Source: an uncultured Phycisphaerales bacterium (GTDB lineage: Bacteria; Planctomycetota; Phycisphaerae; WQYP01). From it: DNA of 64,000 nt. The position numbers and the translations under genes are program-made. The stretch lies in assembly GCA_903845195.1 (NCBI GenBank), contig CAIMWO010000024.1, positions 62,001-126,000 on the forward strand. The letters run 5' to 3'. The notes under the pieces were generated by a model that saw only the letters and a list, made by a program, of their open reading frames with translations, made no database searches and was not told where the DNA came from. How positions within the stretch are numbered: the stretch's first letter is position 1; every line of letters begins with the position of its first letter. Of the stretch, positions 7,460 to 16,522 are shown piece after piece.

Positions 7460-8746
7460 ATGCCCAGTTCAAAACCCAGACCGCGCGCCATCGTCCGGCC
7501 TGGCGTCGGGTGGATTCCCATTCTCACCGTCATCATTCTACTGGCCGCGGGCACGGTTGCCGGCTGGTTCTTTCTCGTCCGCACGAAAAATGTGCCCCTG
7601 GTCACCGTGCAGCGTGGCACAATTGTGCAAGCGTTCTACGCGACCGGGGTAGTCCGTCCGGATTTCGAATACATCCTCAAGAGCCGCGCCCAGGGCGCAC
7701 TGCTTTCCCTGGAAAAACGCGAAGGGGCGCACGTCACCAAGGGCGAGTTACTGGCACGCATCGATGACCGCCAGCTCAAGTACGAACTGGAAAAGAATCG
7801 TGCGGAACTCGAAGAAGCACAGAAGCAAGCCACCGACCAGGCGCCGCAGCGCGTCGAGCTTCTCTCCAAGCTCAACGAAGCCCGGCAGCAACTGGAGATT
7901 GCCGACAGCACGTTGAAGCGCATGCTCACCTCATTCGACAAGGGGGCATCGACCATCACGGATGTCGACAATTCCCGCCGCTCGCATGTGCAATGGGCCA
8001 ACACCGTCGCCGCGATCGAAGGGACGTTGGGGACGTGGAAGATCGAATCGCAGCGGCGGGTGGACGTGGCGGCGGCCAATATGCGCAAGGCTGAGGCCAA
8101 CGTGGCGGACACCGAAGTTCGCGCCCCCATCGACGGCATCATTCTCGAACGCTACGTGGAAAACCAGCAGGTGGTGGGGATCAATGAAAAGCTGCTGCTT
8201 GTGGCCGCCCCCGATGACAAACTCATGAAAGCCGCCGTCGATGAGGAAGACATCACCCGCACCGAAATCGGCCAGAAAGTGGAGATGCAGCTTTACGCGT
8301 TTCAGGGTCGTGAAGGCCTCAACACCGCCCTGGGCACTCCGACCATCATGGAAGGCAAGGTCGTAGAGATCCTGCCGATCGCCAATCCCGCCAACAAGAC
8401 CTACGAAGTGAAAGTGCAATTCATCGAGAAACCCGCGCGGCTCCGCGTCGGCATGACCGGCGAACTCAACTTCATCGAAAATGACAGCACGCGGCAGAAT
8501 GTGCTGGTGGTACCCACCTCGGCCGTGCTGGATAAGAAGGTCTACCGCCCCGCCGGTCGAGGCTTTGAAGCGGTACCCGTAAAGATCGGCGTACGCACGC
8601 TCGACAAGATTGAAATCATCGAAGGCCTGCAGGAAGGCGACCGTATCGTGGCAGACGCCAAGCAGGTCGCCCCAGTGAAACTGCCCCCGCAGCAGCAACC
8701 GGTCGTGCCGACGCGAACCGGCGATTTGGCGGAAAAATCGCCTTGA
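7460..8746 (+). CDS. Periplasmic adaptor (membrane fusion protein) of a tripartite ABC exporter
   Basis: 428 residues. One N-terminal membrane anchor (about 20-38, ILTVIILLAAGTVAG) is followed by a split biotinyl-lipoyl domain (residues about 60-95 and 205-240, VRAPIDGIIL), an alpha-helical hairpin (about 100-200) and a beta-barrel with membrane-proximal region. This is the MacA/HlyD/DevB fold, linking an inner-membrane ABC permease to an outer-membrane channel. It heads an adaptor-permease-ATPase operon in the same order as cyanobacterial devBCA. No outer-membrane TolC-type gene is adjacent. The cargo cannot be told from sequence. Confidence 0.87.
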   Translation: MPSSKPRPRAIVRPGVGWIPILTVIILLAAGTVAGWFFLVRTKNVPLVTVQRGTIVQAFYATGVVRPDFEYILKSRAQGALLSLEKREGAHVTKGELLARIDDRQLKYELEKNRAELEEAQKQATDQAPQRVELLSKLNEARQQLEIADSTLKRMLTSFDKGASTITDVDNSRRSHVQWANTVAAIEGTLGTWKIESQRRVDVAAANMRKAEANVADTEVRAPIDGIILERYVENQQVVGINEKLLLVAAPDDKLMKAAVDEEDITRTEIGQKVEMQLYAFQGREGLNTALGTPTIMEGKVVEILPIANPANKTYEVKVQFIEKPARLRVGMTGELNFIENDSTRQNVLVVPTSAVLDKKVYRPAGRGFEAVPVKIGVRTLDKIEIIEGLQEGDRIVADAKQVAPVKLPPQQQPVVPTRTGDLAEKSP

Positions 8747-8778
8747 ATATGACGAAACCTAAATGATGTAAGCAAAAC

Positions 8779-10041
8779 ATGAATTCCCTTCAATTCAACC
8801 TCGCCACGCGCTACATCCTCCGCCGCCGGCGGCAGACGATTATCTGCATGCTGGGCGTGGCGATCGGCGTGGCGATCTTCATCGCGATGAACGCCATGAT
8901 GAAGGGGTTCGAGGTCAAGTTCATCGATGAGACCGTCGAAGGCTCCGGCCATGCGATCGTCAAAAACGAGCCGCGGGAAACGGTGGCTCCGTTCCTCGAC
9001 AAGGTCTACGGACCGAACACAACGGTCGACCTGGTGCGCCAGAAGCCGCAGGACAAGGTCGCAAAGATCCGCAATCCCGAAAAAGTCATGCACGTCATTC
9101 GGCATCTGCCCGGCGTCGTGGCCGCGGCACCGACGGTCACCGGCAACCTCGTCATCTCCTACGGCAACAAAGAAACGGCCGTCGAGGTCCAGGGCATCGA
9201 GCCGCGCGAGGCCGTGCGCGTCACCAGCATCGGCGACAAGATCGTGGAAGGCTCCGAGGGCGGCTTCGAACGGCTGAACTCCACGGCCAACGGCATCTTG
9301 CTGGGCGATGGCGTCGCACGCCTCGTCGGCGCCAAGCTCTTCGACACCATCATCGTCACCGGACCCACCGGCACGCGCACCACCTCCCGCGTCGTGGGCA
9401 TTTTCTCCACCGGCGTCACCCCCGTCGATTACACGCGCACCTACATGCTGCTGCGCGACGCGCAGGTGCTGCTGGATAAACAAAACATCGTGTCGGAAAT
9501 CACCGTCAAGGGCGACAATCCGGAACACGCCCGGGCGCTGGCCGCCCAGATCGAAGAGATCACGGGCCTCAAGACGGAATCCTGGCAGGAGCAAAACCAG
9601 AATTTCCTGTCGATTTTCGTCGTGCAGCAGGCCATCACGCTGATCATCTGCGGAGCAATTCTGCTGGTCGCGGCCTTCGGCGTGTTCAACATCCTCACGA
9701 TGTCGGTCATGGAAAAGATCAACGACATCGCCATCATGCGATCCTACGGCCTCACGCGTGCCGACGTTCGCAACGCCTTCGTGCTGCAGGGCCTCATGAT
9801 CGGCATCATCGGCGCACTTCTCGGCACAGGCCTGGCCGCCACGATTATCTGGGCCATCCGCCAACTGAAATTCCCCGTCGAAGGATTAGTGAAAGCTCAG
9901 GGCATCCTCATGGCCGAGCGCCCGCAGGATTACCTCACCGCCGTCATCAGCGCCCTGATCATCACCTTCATCGCCGCGTTCCTCCCCGCCAACCGCGCCG
10001 CCCGGTTCAATCCCGTGGATATTCTCAGGGGGCGCCATTGA
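8779..10041 (+). CDS. ABC transporter permease, MacB/LolC/DevC type
   Basis: 420 residues with the usual FtsX-superfamily layout: TM1 at about 17-37 after a short cytoplasmic start, a long extracytoplasmic (MacB periplasmic-core-like) domain to about residue 285, and three more TM helices (about 290-315, 335-365 and 385-410). The terminal ANRAARFNPVDILRG is the conserved end of this family. Its stop overlaps the start of the ATPase gene, so the two are translationally coupled. Confidence 0.88.
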   Translation: MNSLQFNLATRYILRRRRQTIICMLGVAIGVAIFIAMNAMMKGFEVKFIDETVEGSGHAIVKNEPRETVAPFLDKVYGPNTTVDLVRQKPQDKVAKIRNPEKVMHVIRHLPGVVAAAPTVTGNLVISYGNKETAVEVQGIEPREAVRVTSIGDKIVEGSEGGFERLNSTANGILLGDGVARLVGAKLFDTIIVTGPTGTRTTSRVVGIFSTGVTPVDYTRTYMLLRDAQVLLDKQNIVSEITVKGDNPEHARALAAQIEEITGLKTESWQEQNQNFLSIFVVQQAITLIICGAILLVAAFGVFNILTMSVMEKINDIAIMRSYGLTRADVRNAFVLQGLMIGIIGALLGTGLAATIIWAIRQLKFPVEGLVKAQGILMAERPQDYLTAVISALIITFIAAFLPANRAARFNPVDILRGRH

Positions 10042-10823
10042 CCCAATCGCTAGCACAGCTTGAAACACCTGCCGACCTTGCCGATTACACATGGCCGGAA
10101 ATTGTGCCGCCCAAAGACGACACTCTTCTCGCCTCGCGCCAACTCTGCAAGGTCATTGGAACCAACCTGTCCAACCAGTCGCTGGTGCTCAAGGGGTTGG
10201 ATCTCGACATTCATCGTGGAGAATTTGTTTCGATCGTCGGCGCCTCCGGCTCCGGAAAATCCTCCCTCCTTTACCTCCTCGGCGGGCTGGACCGGCCGAC
10301 GCATGGGGAAATTTCCATCAACAATCAGCCGCTGTCGACGATGCCGGACGCCACCCTGACGGCCGTACGAAATCAGACGGTGGGCTTCGTCTTCCAGTTC
10401 CACTTTCTCCTGCCGGAATTCACCTCGCTGGAGAACATCATGATTCCCATGCAAAAGATGGGCGTCCGCTCACGCCGCGAGTGTTCCGATCATGCCGCAG
10501 AATTGCTCACCACCGTCGGCCTCGGCGACAAGGCCCACCGCCGCACTACCGATCTCTCCGGCGGCGAGCAACAGCGCGTCGCCATTGCCCGGGCACTGGC
10601 CAACGATCCGGATATCCTGCTTGCCGACGAACCGACGGGAAATCTGGACAAGCACAATTCGCAAAATGTCGCCCGGTTATTCGAAGAAATTGCCGCCCAG
10701 GGGCAGCGTACCATATTGATGGTGACGCACGATCCCCACATGGCCGAGCACGCGCACCGCATCATTACGCTGGATGATGGGCGGATTGTCGAAGACCACC
10801 GGCACACCAAGAAAGCGCTTTGA
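10038..10823 (+). CDS. ABC transporter ATP-binding protein, LolD/MacB type
   Basis: 261 residues from a TTG that overlaps the permease stop (TTGA). It contains Walker A GASGSGKSS (about 68-76), LSGGEQQRVAIARAL (signature, about 171-185), Walker B ILLADEPTGNLD and the switch His in MVTHD. A 35-residue N-terminal extension before the nucleotide-binding domain is unusual for LolD-type ATPases and makes the exact start uncertain. It completes the exporter with the two upstream genes, energising substrate extrusion at the inner membrane. Confidence 0.9.
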   Translation: MTQSLAQLETPADLADYTWPEIVPPKDDTLLASRQLCKVIGTNLSNQSLVLKGLDLDIHRGEFVSIVGASGSGKSSLLYLLGGLDRPTHGEISINNQPLSTMPDATLTAVRNQTVGFVFQFHFLLPEFTSLENIMIPMQKMGVRSRRECSDHAAELLTTVGLGDKAHRRTTDLSGGEQQRVAIARALANDPDILLADEPTGNLDKHNSQNVARLFEEIAAQGQRTILMVTHDPHMAEHAHRIITLDDGRIVEDHRHTKKAL

Positions 10824-10846
10824 GCACAACTCAATAAGTCGAGGAA

Positions 10847-12520
10847 TCAGCGGGCCGAGACTGCCGGCGGAACGGGGTCCTTCAAGACGTAGACCCCCAC
10901 TTTCGCCCCGCGCAACGCATCCGTCACCGTGCACGCACGAACCCAAGGGGATTCCAGCGTCAGCGGATCATTATCTCCCCAACGCAGAAATACGCGGATG
11001 CCGCAGGCCTGCAACTGCTCCATCAGCAGCTCTTCGGAGTTGGGTGACAGCGGTGCGCCAAGGTAGGCAGGCAGCCGGTCCGCAGCATACGCCACAAACA
11101 AGCCCAGATGATAATCATTCGCCGCCATCGCACCGGGGGGAATTCCCGCAGCCGCCATCTGTTCTGCAATTCCTCGAAATCTCGCCAACATCACACTCTG
11201 CGGGTGCTGCACCGCAATGCGTTCCATGCGAAAAATATCCTGCGAGGAAAACACCGCCACCAGAATCAGTGCCGCCGGCACCGACGCATACCACACGCGG
11301 CGAAGGAATCCCTCCGCAAAACTCCGCGCATCGACCGGTGACGCGAGAATCATCAGCAGCGCCGCCACGCACAGCAGTGGCGAGACCACCGAGGCGATGT
11401 AGCGGGCCTGCACGTCGACCATGCAGTAGCCACTGAAGTAAATCGCCGCCGCCAGCAACGCCCAGCAGGTGCCGAAGCGTTCTCCGCCCGACATGCGGCG
11501 CTCGGGATACGCACGTCGCGACCACACAATAAATGCCGCGGCCACCGCCAGCAGGATTATCCACGGGGCAATATGCCCCGCGCCGTTGCGCGCGTTATAG
11601 AAAAAGACGCGGCCCTGATGAAGGAAATGCGAAAAGTCCTGGAACGCCGACCAATCCGGCCCGAAGAACGGATCGCCGATGAAATCGGCATGCAATCCGT
11701 TATGCCACATCGGATCGTTACCGAAGTTTCCGGGACTCACATTGGCATGATTGGACGACCCGGCCGTGGAGAACGTAAATTGCCCGTAATGATTGGAAAG
11801 CACGCCGATCCATGGACCCGCAACCAGTGCCAGGCCGGCCATCGCGAAAATCCACGATTTCACGTAATCGCCGATCCTGACTTGCGAAGGCGTAAAAATT
11901 CGCCGCAATAGCAACGTCAGCGGGATCAGCACGAACAGGAACGGCAGCATGTACGCCTTGGCCAGAAATGCCAATCCCGCCAGCAGCCCCGTGAGCAACG
12001 CACGCTTGGGCGATCGCGGCAGCGCCGGATCCAGCAGCATATACAGGCAGACAAATAGCACACCCGCAGCCAGCAGATCAGGATTGAGCATGGAGGTGGC
12101 CCATTCGGCAGCCTGCAGCACAGCACAAGCCATCAGCCCGGTGGTAAGCAGCAGATTGCGCCGGGCATCAGGGGTATGGAAGCGGGTAGCAATTCCGTAC
12201 GCGCCAAGCAGGTAGACCGCCCCACCGAGAATCAACACCAGCCGGCCGGCAATGAGATCGTTCACGCCAGTGCCCATCAACGGAATCATCAACCAGGAAA
12301 TCAGCGGCGACCAGCAGCCGGTGATCCACGCGGCTTGATGTTCGAGAATGCGCCGGGCGATGGCCGCGTAGCCGACAAAGTCAGCGTTGATATAACCGGA
12401 TTGACGATAGGCGAGGAAGGAAACGAGAAATGCGTAAGCGACCAAAGCCGCGCTCAACACCCGCCGGCATGGCCTGCCGCTACTGATGGTAGGAGTGAGC
12501 ACCGAAGCCGCTTGGGTCAT
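10847..12520 (-). CDS. GT39-like polytopic membrane protein
   Basis: 557 residues from the ATG at 12520, preceded by AAGG at about 6 bases; a longer version from 12613 has an implausible hydrophilic extension. About nine to eleven hydrophobic helices. The first loop reads GYINADFVGYAAIARRIL, like the acidic-residue loop between TM1 and TM2 in GT-C enzymes such as ArnT and GT39 (polyprenyl-phosphate sugar donors). The C-terminal 130 residues are soluble and periplasmic-like. A glycosyltransfer role in the envelope is inferred from fold only. Convergent with the exporter operon. Confidence 0.6.
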   Translation of the reverse strand: MTQAASVLTPTISSGRPCRRVLSAALVAYAFLVSFLAYRQSGYINADFVGYAAIARRILEHQAAWITGCWSPLISWLMIPLMGTGVNDLIAGRLVLILGGAVYLLGAYGIATRFHTPDARRNLLLTTGLMACAVLQAAEWATSMLNPDLLAAGVLFVCLYMLLDPALPRSPKRALLTGLLAGLAFLAKAYMLPFLFVLIPLTLLLRRIFTPSQVRIGDYVKSWIFAMAGLALVAGPWIGVLSNHYGQFTFSTAGSSNHANVSPGNFGNDPMWHNGLHADFIGDPFFGPDWSAFQDFSHFLHQGRVFFYNARNGAGHIAPWIILLAVAAAFIVWSRRAYPERRMSGGERFGTCWALLAAAIYFSGYCMVDVQARYIASVVSPLLCVAALLMILASPVDARSFAEGFLRRVWYASVPAALILVAVFSSQDIFRMERIAVQHPQSVMLARFRGIAEQMAAAGIPPGAMAANDYHLGLFVAYAADRLPAYLGAPLSPNSEELLMEQLQACGIRVFLRWGDNDPLTLESPWVRACTVTDALRGAKVGVYVLKDPVPPAVSAR

Positions 12521-12637
12521 AGACACCTTGAGAGAACGCCAAAACCTGCCCACGTGAGAAACGAGCTTTAGATTACCATCTGATCGCCCGGCCTGCCAGA
12601 AGAATTCGTGCACTTATGTGCAGGGCTCATCGCGATT

Positions 12638-12811
12638 TTATTTCCGCGTGTCGACGCTGCCCCCGGCCTGAATCTCGCCGCTGACTTTAACGCGAGTATC
12701 CCCGATGAAATGACTGTCGTCGGCCTGCTTCTTCGACTCGGTGGATGTGGATTCGCAAGCGGCGGCAGAGAAAGCAATCGCTGCCAGGAGAAGTACCGGT
12801 AGAATCTTCAT
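12638..12811 (-). CDS. Small lipoprotein
   Basis: 57 residues. AAGGAG lies 7 bases upstream of the ATG. A hydrophobic signal (KILPVLLLAAIAFSAAA) leads to Cys19, a lipobox-like AAAC, followed by a Ser/Thr/Lys-rich linker and a short beta-prone segment (FIGDTRVKVSGEIQAGG). Probably exported and lipid-anchored; no function can be assigned. It lies alone in a 410-base gap between the GT39-like gene and the pterin dehydratase. Confidence 0.6.
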   Translation of the reverse strand: MKILPVLLLAAIAFSAAACESTSTESKKQADDSHFIGDTRVKVSGEIQAGGSVDTRK

Positions 12812-12931
12812 GCGTGCTCCTTATTCAATTGACCCCGGCGATCGCGAGACATGGGCATGAGCGATATGGGCATTATACCGTGGGTGTGCCGTAGAACCGC
12901 GCCTATGATAGACCATTGAAAGGAGGCGGCC

Positions 12932-13252
12932 ATGACGGGATTGATGAGCCAGCGATGCAAGGAGAAGGCCCCAAAGCTCTCGGACGCACAAGTGGCCGAG
13001 TTGCTCAAGCAGGTGGCGGGGTGGGAAGTCACCGGCGGAGAACTGACGCGAACGTTTTCCTTTCGCAATTACTACGAGTCGATGGCCTTCGTAAACGCCA
13101 CCGCATGGATCAGCAACGGAGAGGATCACCATCCGGATATGGAAGTGGGATACAACCGGGTAAAGATGCGCTATTCAACGCATTCGGCCGGGGGACTAAC
13201 AGAGAATGATTTCATCTGCGCCGCAAAGGTCGCGGCGCTGCTGACGGTGTGA
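12932..13252 (+). CDS. phhB: Pterin-4a-carbinolamine dehydratase
   Basis: 106 residues, full length. It dehydrates 4a-hydroxytetrahydrobiopterin, recycling the cofactor of aromatic amino acid hydroxylases. The signature EDHHPDMEVGYNRVKMRYSTHSAGGLT holds catalytic His66 and His67 and the later His in STHSA. AAGGAGG precedes the ATG. No phenylalanine hydroxylase is nearby, so the physiological partner is not evident; some bacterial homologues act in molybdopterin or other pterin metabolism. Confidence 0.92.
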   Translation: MTGLMSQRCKEKAPKLSDAQVAELLKQVAGWEVTGGELTRTFSFRNYYESMAFVNATAWISNGEDHHPDMEVGYNRVKMRYSTHSAGGLTENDFICAAKVAALLTV

Positions 13253-13394
13253 GGTAGATTGCGAATAGATTTCCAAGCGCCGGTCAGAGACCAGTCATCC
13301 GTTCCAACTTTTCGGGATGAATCGTAATCTTGGATGCGGCGCTGTCGATGTTTGTTACTGTTTCTGTCTTTCCCGCAGTCGGCTCGCCGATACC

Positions 13395-13937
13395 TCAGGC
13401 GATGGCGAGCGACTGTGCAGTAAGTTCGCCACGCCTTTCGTAGTCAGAACCGATTTCCTCTTCAAGTCGAAATACTGCTGCCAGATGTTCGAAACCCACG
13501 GACTTCGCTGCGTCCGCCAGCGTCGAATAAGCTCGCTCGCCGTGAATGAAGAATTCGGATTCTATCAAGAAGAAGAACAGCCAGTAAAAGAGGCCCTGCT
13601 CCGATATGGCGACTCGCTCGGCCACGGGTCCATCGGCATCGTCGGCGTAAAGGACGTGCCAAAACTCCGTTCCGACCTCCGGCCTCGCGCAGTATACGAC
13701 TTCGAACGCGTGCCCGTCGCCGACGTCGTGCTCCCACAGCGCTGCCGAGACGTTACCGCCGGTTTCGTCTCTTGCCTCGACACGGTCCAAATTCAACCCG
13801 TCCTGACTTCGGCGCTCGTCGCAGCGCAACGTTTCGCACCGGGATTCAAACGCAGGATGGGGAAGATTGGCATCGGCCATTCGAAGGAGCGTCGCTGGCA
13901 GGCCCCACGTTCGGAGTTGTTCGAGTCGGTATCCCAT
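13395..13937 (-). CDS. Hypothetical protein
   Basis: 180 residues, no signal peptide. Features: ELW-type hydrophobic core in the middle, then GLFYWLFFFLIESEFFIHGERAY, a strikingly aromatic segment, and a C-terminal acidic helix (LEEEIGSDYERRGE). No family recognised. Codon third positions look less G+C-biased than in neighbouring genes, which may mean recent acquisition. A longer frame exists on the opposite strand (13317-13991), but its product is an arginine-rich, domain-less sequence and the minus-strand frame is preferred. Confidence 0.5.
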   Translation of the reverse strand: MGYRLEQLRTWGLPATLLRMADANLPHPAFESRCETLRCDERRSQDGLNLDRVEARDETGGNVSAALWEHDVGDGHAFEVVYCARPEVGTEFWHVLYADDADGPVAERVAISEQGLFYWLFFFLIESEFFIHGERAYSTLADAAKSVGFEHLAAVFRLEEEIGSDYERRGELTAQSLAIA

Positions 13938-14002
13938 GCCGAGTTGCTCCTGCCATATAACAAGATACCAAACTACTCACGCGCCATTTGAAGGGCAAGC
14001 CT

Positions 14003-14425
14003 TCACTTTTTCATCGACGGCGTATGGGTAATACCCACCAGCAGACCCTCCGGACCCAGCAGTCGCGTGACGATCTGGCCCCAGGGCTCCGTTCGCATTG
14101 CCACCAGCAATTGGTACCCCTGCGACTTCAGTTCCGCGGTGGATTTTTCAATATCCGCCACGTCAAATTCAATCCACGCCTGCGGCACTGGAAAATTGGC
14201 CGGCCATTGATCCATCCCAAAGCAGGACTCCGCCGCCTGCGCCAGCGGCCACAGGGCAAAATGCTTTACGCCCTCCAACTCGCCCGTATGCAGATAGCCG
14301 CCGGCGTCTTCCTTGAACGGCAGTCCCAGAGCCTCGCCATAGAACTTGCGGCTTGCGGCCGGGTCGCCAACGATCAGGCCAAAACCGGCAACGAAAAGCA
14401 CATCAATATTTTTCGGCGTTTTCAT
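14003..14425 (-). CDS. VOC-family (glyoxalase/bleomycin-resistance-like) protein
   Basis: 140 residues forming one vicinal-oxygen-chelate module: N-terminal strand IDVLFVAGFGLIVGDP, SRKFYGEALGLPF (the typical A-x-x-F-Y-x-x-x-L-G-L helix), AWIEFDVADIEKSTAELKSQGY and a GPEGLLVGITHTP end. Such proteins are metal-dependent isomerases, dioxygenases or drug-binding proteins; the metal ligands are not clear enough to say which. Monocistronic on the minus strand, 150 bases upstream of the thioesterase stop. Confidence 0.82.
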   Translation of the reverse strand: MKTPKNIDVLFVAGFGLIVGDPAASRKFYGEALGLPFKEDAGGYLHTGELEGVKHFALWPLAQAAESCFGMDQWPANFPVPQAWIEFDVADIEKSTAELKSQGYQLLVAMRTEPWGQIVTRLLGPEGLLVGITHTPSMKK

Positions 14426-14575
14426 GGGCCGATCTCCATTAGCTCGTCTTGGTATCTGCTTGGATCATACGTCAACGCCTGGGGTGCGATATTTACGTCG
14501 GGTCCACCTGTTTGATGATCTTAGGCCGCAGACCAGCCGAAGCGGCAGGACGATCCTCCAAGAGGAAGGCCTCTG

Positions 14576-15025
14576 TCAGTCTTTGGCAAGCGTGGCGACA
14601 TACAGGCCGTCGTGCGTGGCGGCAATCTTGCCGATGCAGTAAAACTCGGAGCGGAGCGGGATGCGGGCCGTCTTGCTGCGGCGAAGGGTTTCGAGGAAGA
14701 GTTTCCAGCCGGGAACATCCGGGCGGGGGCACGTGGCTTCCAGGTCAGTGGTGATGGGGCGATAGTAGGTGACGGACGATTGCTGGATGACGATGCGGGC
14801 ATCGATCTGTTCGTCGAGCAGGGCGATATGGAGCATCGACCAGCCCGTGAGAATGCCGAGGGTGGCAATGGAGCCGCCAAAGGCCGTGTCGTGGTGATTG
14901 ATATTGGCGTCGAGCGGCGCGCGAAGGGAGATGCCGCCGCCATCGATGGTAGCAACAGAAAGTTTCATGGCGGCGGCGAGTGGGATTTCGTTGTGCAAAT
15001 AAGCGGTGAGGGATTGGGGAGTCAT
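14576..15025 (-). CDS. YiiD C-terminal-type thioesterase (hotdog fold)
   Basis: 149 residues from ATG 15025 (an ATG at 15031 is equally possible). Recognisable elements are LTAYLHNEIPLAAAM, LRAPLDANINHHDTAFGGSIATLGILTGWSML and VIQQSSVTYYRPI, which match the YiiD_C (TIGR02447-type) putative thioesterase domain, here without the acetyltransferase domain found in E. coli YiiD. The N-x-N-H-H-D-T-A-F-G-G stretch is the hotdog active-site loop. Substrate unknown, probably an acyl-CoA or acyl-ACP. Confidence 0.8.
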   Translation of the reverse strand: MTPQSLTAYLHNEIPLAAAMKLSVATIDGGGISLRAPLDANINHHDTAFGGSIATLGILTGWSMLHIALLDEQIDARIVIQQSSVTYYRPITTDLEATCPRPDVPGWKLFLETLRRSKTARIPLRSEFYCIGKIAATHDGLYVATLAKD

Positions 15026-15156
15026 GAGCATTCCAGTTAGTGGTGAGGGTAAATCATCGGTGGCCAGCAAGGGTGAAACAGTGGAGCGTAACGCGCTTGG
15101 CCGGGAGGTCAAGGTGGCGAGGCGCGAAAGTGAGAGCAAGGGAAAGGACGAGCCAA

Positions 15157-15254
15157 TAGTGGTGCCGACGCCCTCGTCGGCCCGTCCATCTTTCAAATCT
15201 GCTGGTGCCGTTCAAGTCCCTGAACGACCGCCGACGAAGGCGTCGGCACCACTA
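15157..15254. repeat. 98-bp double-hairpin palindromic element (REP/BIME-like)
   Basis: Arms 15157-15181 and 15230-15254 are 25-base inverted copies with 24 matches. Each arm is itself a hairpin: GCCGACG-CCCT-CGTCGGC on the left, GCCGACG-AAGG-CGTCGGC on the right. The 48-base centre holds a further small inverted repeat, GTTCA-AGTCCC-TGAAC. It lies in the 302-base gap between the divergent thioesterase and glycosyltransferase genes. The architecture is that of two REP-like hairpins in opposite orientation. Confidence 0.75.
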
Positions 15255-15327
15255 AACATCGGTCCACTGGCGAGGCAGGAAACAACAGGTAAGATGCCCT
15301 GATTCTGGCGGCGATGAGGATGCACAA

Positions 15328-16464
15328 ATGGAAAAACATGGCCAACGCGTCTTGATACTCTCCGCCTCAGCAGGTGCCGGGCACGTGCGGGCCGCCGAGG
15401 CCTTGCTCAAAGATTTTCAGGCCCATCCTGCGGTAGCCCACGGGGGCGAGGTCCAGCACTGGGACATTCTCAAATATTCCACCGCGACCTTCCGGTACAT
15501 CTACTCGAAAATGTACCTGGATCTGGTGAACAAAGCCCCGGGGGTGCTGGGGTACATGTATAAGCGCACGGACGTGCCGTGGAAAAAGACCTTTGCCCAG
15601 GCGTTTGAGAAGTTCAATTCCGGACCATTTGTGAAGGCGATCGCGCAGTACAAGCCCGATCTGGTGGTCGCGACGCACTTTACGCCCCCGAACGTGATGG
15701 CGTGGCTTCTGGCCAAGCACCAGTTGCGGGTGAAGCCGGCCATCGTCGTGACGGATCTGGACTGCCACGCGATGTGGCTCTGCAGAAGTTATCTGCATTA
15801 TTTTGTCTCGCTGGAAGAGACCAAGGTGTATTTGGAACAGATGGGAATTGCGCCGGAGAAGATTACGGCGTCGGGAATTCCGGTGGATCCGGTTTTCCGA
15901 ATTCCACGGGATAAGAAGACCACGCGGCATACGCTGGGGCTGGATCCGGAATCATTTACGATTCTGGTTTCCGCGGGCGGCTTTGGCGTGGGCCCGGTGG
16001 AAATGCTGATCGCCGAGCTGATGAAGATTGAATTGCCGGTGCAGATCGTCGCGATTGCCGGCAAGAGCGAGGAACTCAAGGCCAAGCTGGAGCGGATGGC
16101 GAAAAAGAGCCCCCCCACCGCCAAGGCGCGGCTGCATCCGGTAGGCTTCACCAAGCAAATGGATGAATACATGGCGGCCGCGGATATTCTGATCAGCAAA
16201 CCGGGCGGATTGACCACGGCCGAGGCGATGTCGCGCGGACTGCCGATGTGCATCGTGAACCCGATCCCCGGTCAGGAAGAGCGGAACAGCGACCATCTGC
16301 TGGAACTGGGCGTGGCGATCAAGTGCAACAATCCCCCGACCCTGGGGTGGAAGATTCAGCAATTGATGGAAAATCCCGCAAGGCTGGCGCAGATGAAGGA
16401 ACGGGCCAAGGCCTTTGGAAAACCGGAGGCAGGAAGAAAGATTGTCGAGGAGCTGCTGGGGTAA
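15328..16464 (+). CDS. MGDG-synthase/GT28-like glycosyltransferase
   Basis: 378 residues. The N-terminus SASAGAGHVRAAEAL carries the Gly-rich acceptor loop with His19 typical of MGDG synthases, processive diacylglycerol glucosyltransferases and MurG. The middle GFTKQMDEYMAAADILISKPGGLTTAEAMSRGLP is the canonical GT28 C-domain, with the GG-T-E donor-binding motif. Likely transfers glucose or galactose to diacylglycerol, or a related lipid acceptor, at the inner face of the membrane. No signal peptide. Transcribed alone, downstream of the palindromic element. Confidence 0.85.
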   Translation: MEKHGQRVLILSASAGAGHVRAAEALLKDFQAHPAVAHGGEVQHWDILKYSTATFRYIYSKMYLDLVNKAPGVLGYMYKRTDVPWKKTFAQAFEKFNSGPFVKAIAQYKPDLVVATHFTPPNVMAWLLAKHQLRVKPAIVVTDLDCHAMWLCRSYLHYFVSLEETKVYLEQMGIAPEKITASGIPVDPVFRIPRDKKTTRHTLGLDPESFTILVSAGGFGVGPVEMLIAELMKIELPVQIVAIAGKSEELKAKLERMAKKSPPTAKARLHPVGFTKQMDEYMAAADILISKPGGLTTAEAMSRGLPMCIVNPIPGQEERNSDHLLELGVAIKCNNPPTLGWKIQQLMENPARLAQMKERAKAFGKPEAGRKIVEELLG

Positions 16465-16522
16465 TATTCGATCCGATGGGGCGGGAACGGAGGGGGCGGG
16501 GTGGTGGGCTCACGGGGTCGCA

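Noticed and set aside
13317..13991. 224-codon plus-strand frame
   Set aside because: Antisense of the minus-strand 180-residue protein; lower-quality start and a cysteine/arginine-rich composition.
15206..15222. tRNA T-arm-like GTTCAAGTCC
   Set aside because: No acceptor, D or anticodon stems around it; it is the central hairpin of the palindromic element.
15006..15302. 98-codon plus-strand frame across the palindromic element
   Set aside because: Its coding content is the repeat itself; no ribosome-binding site or domain.
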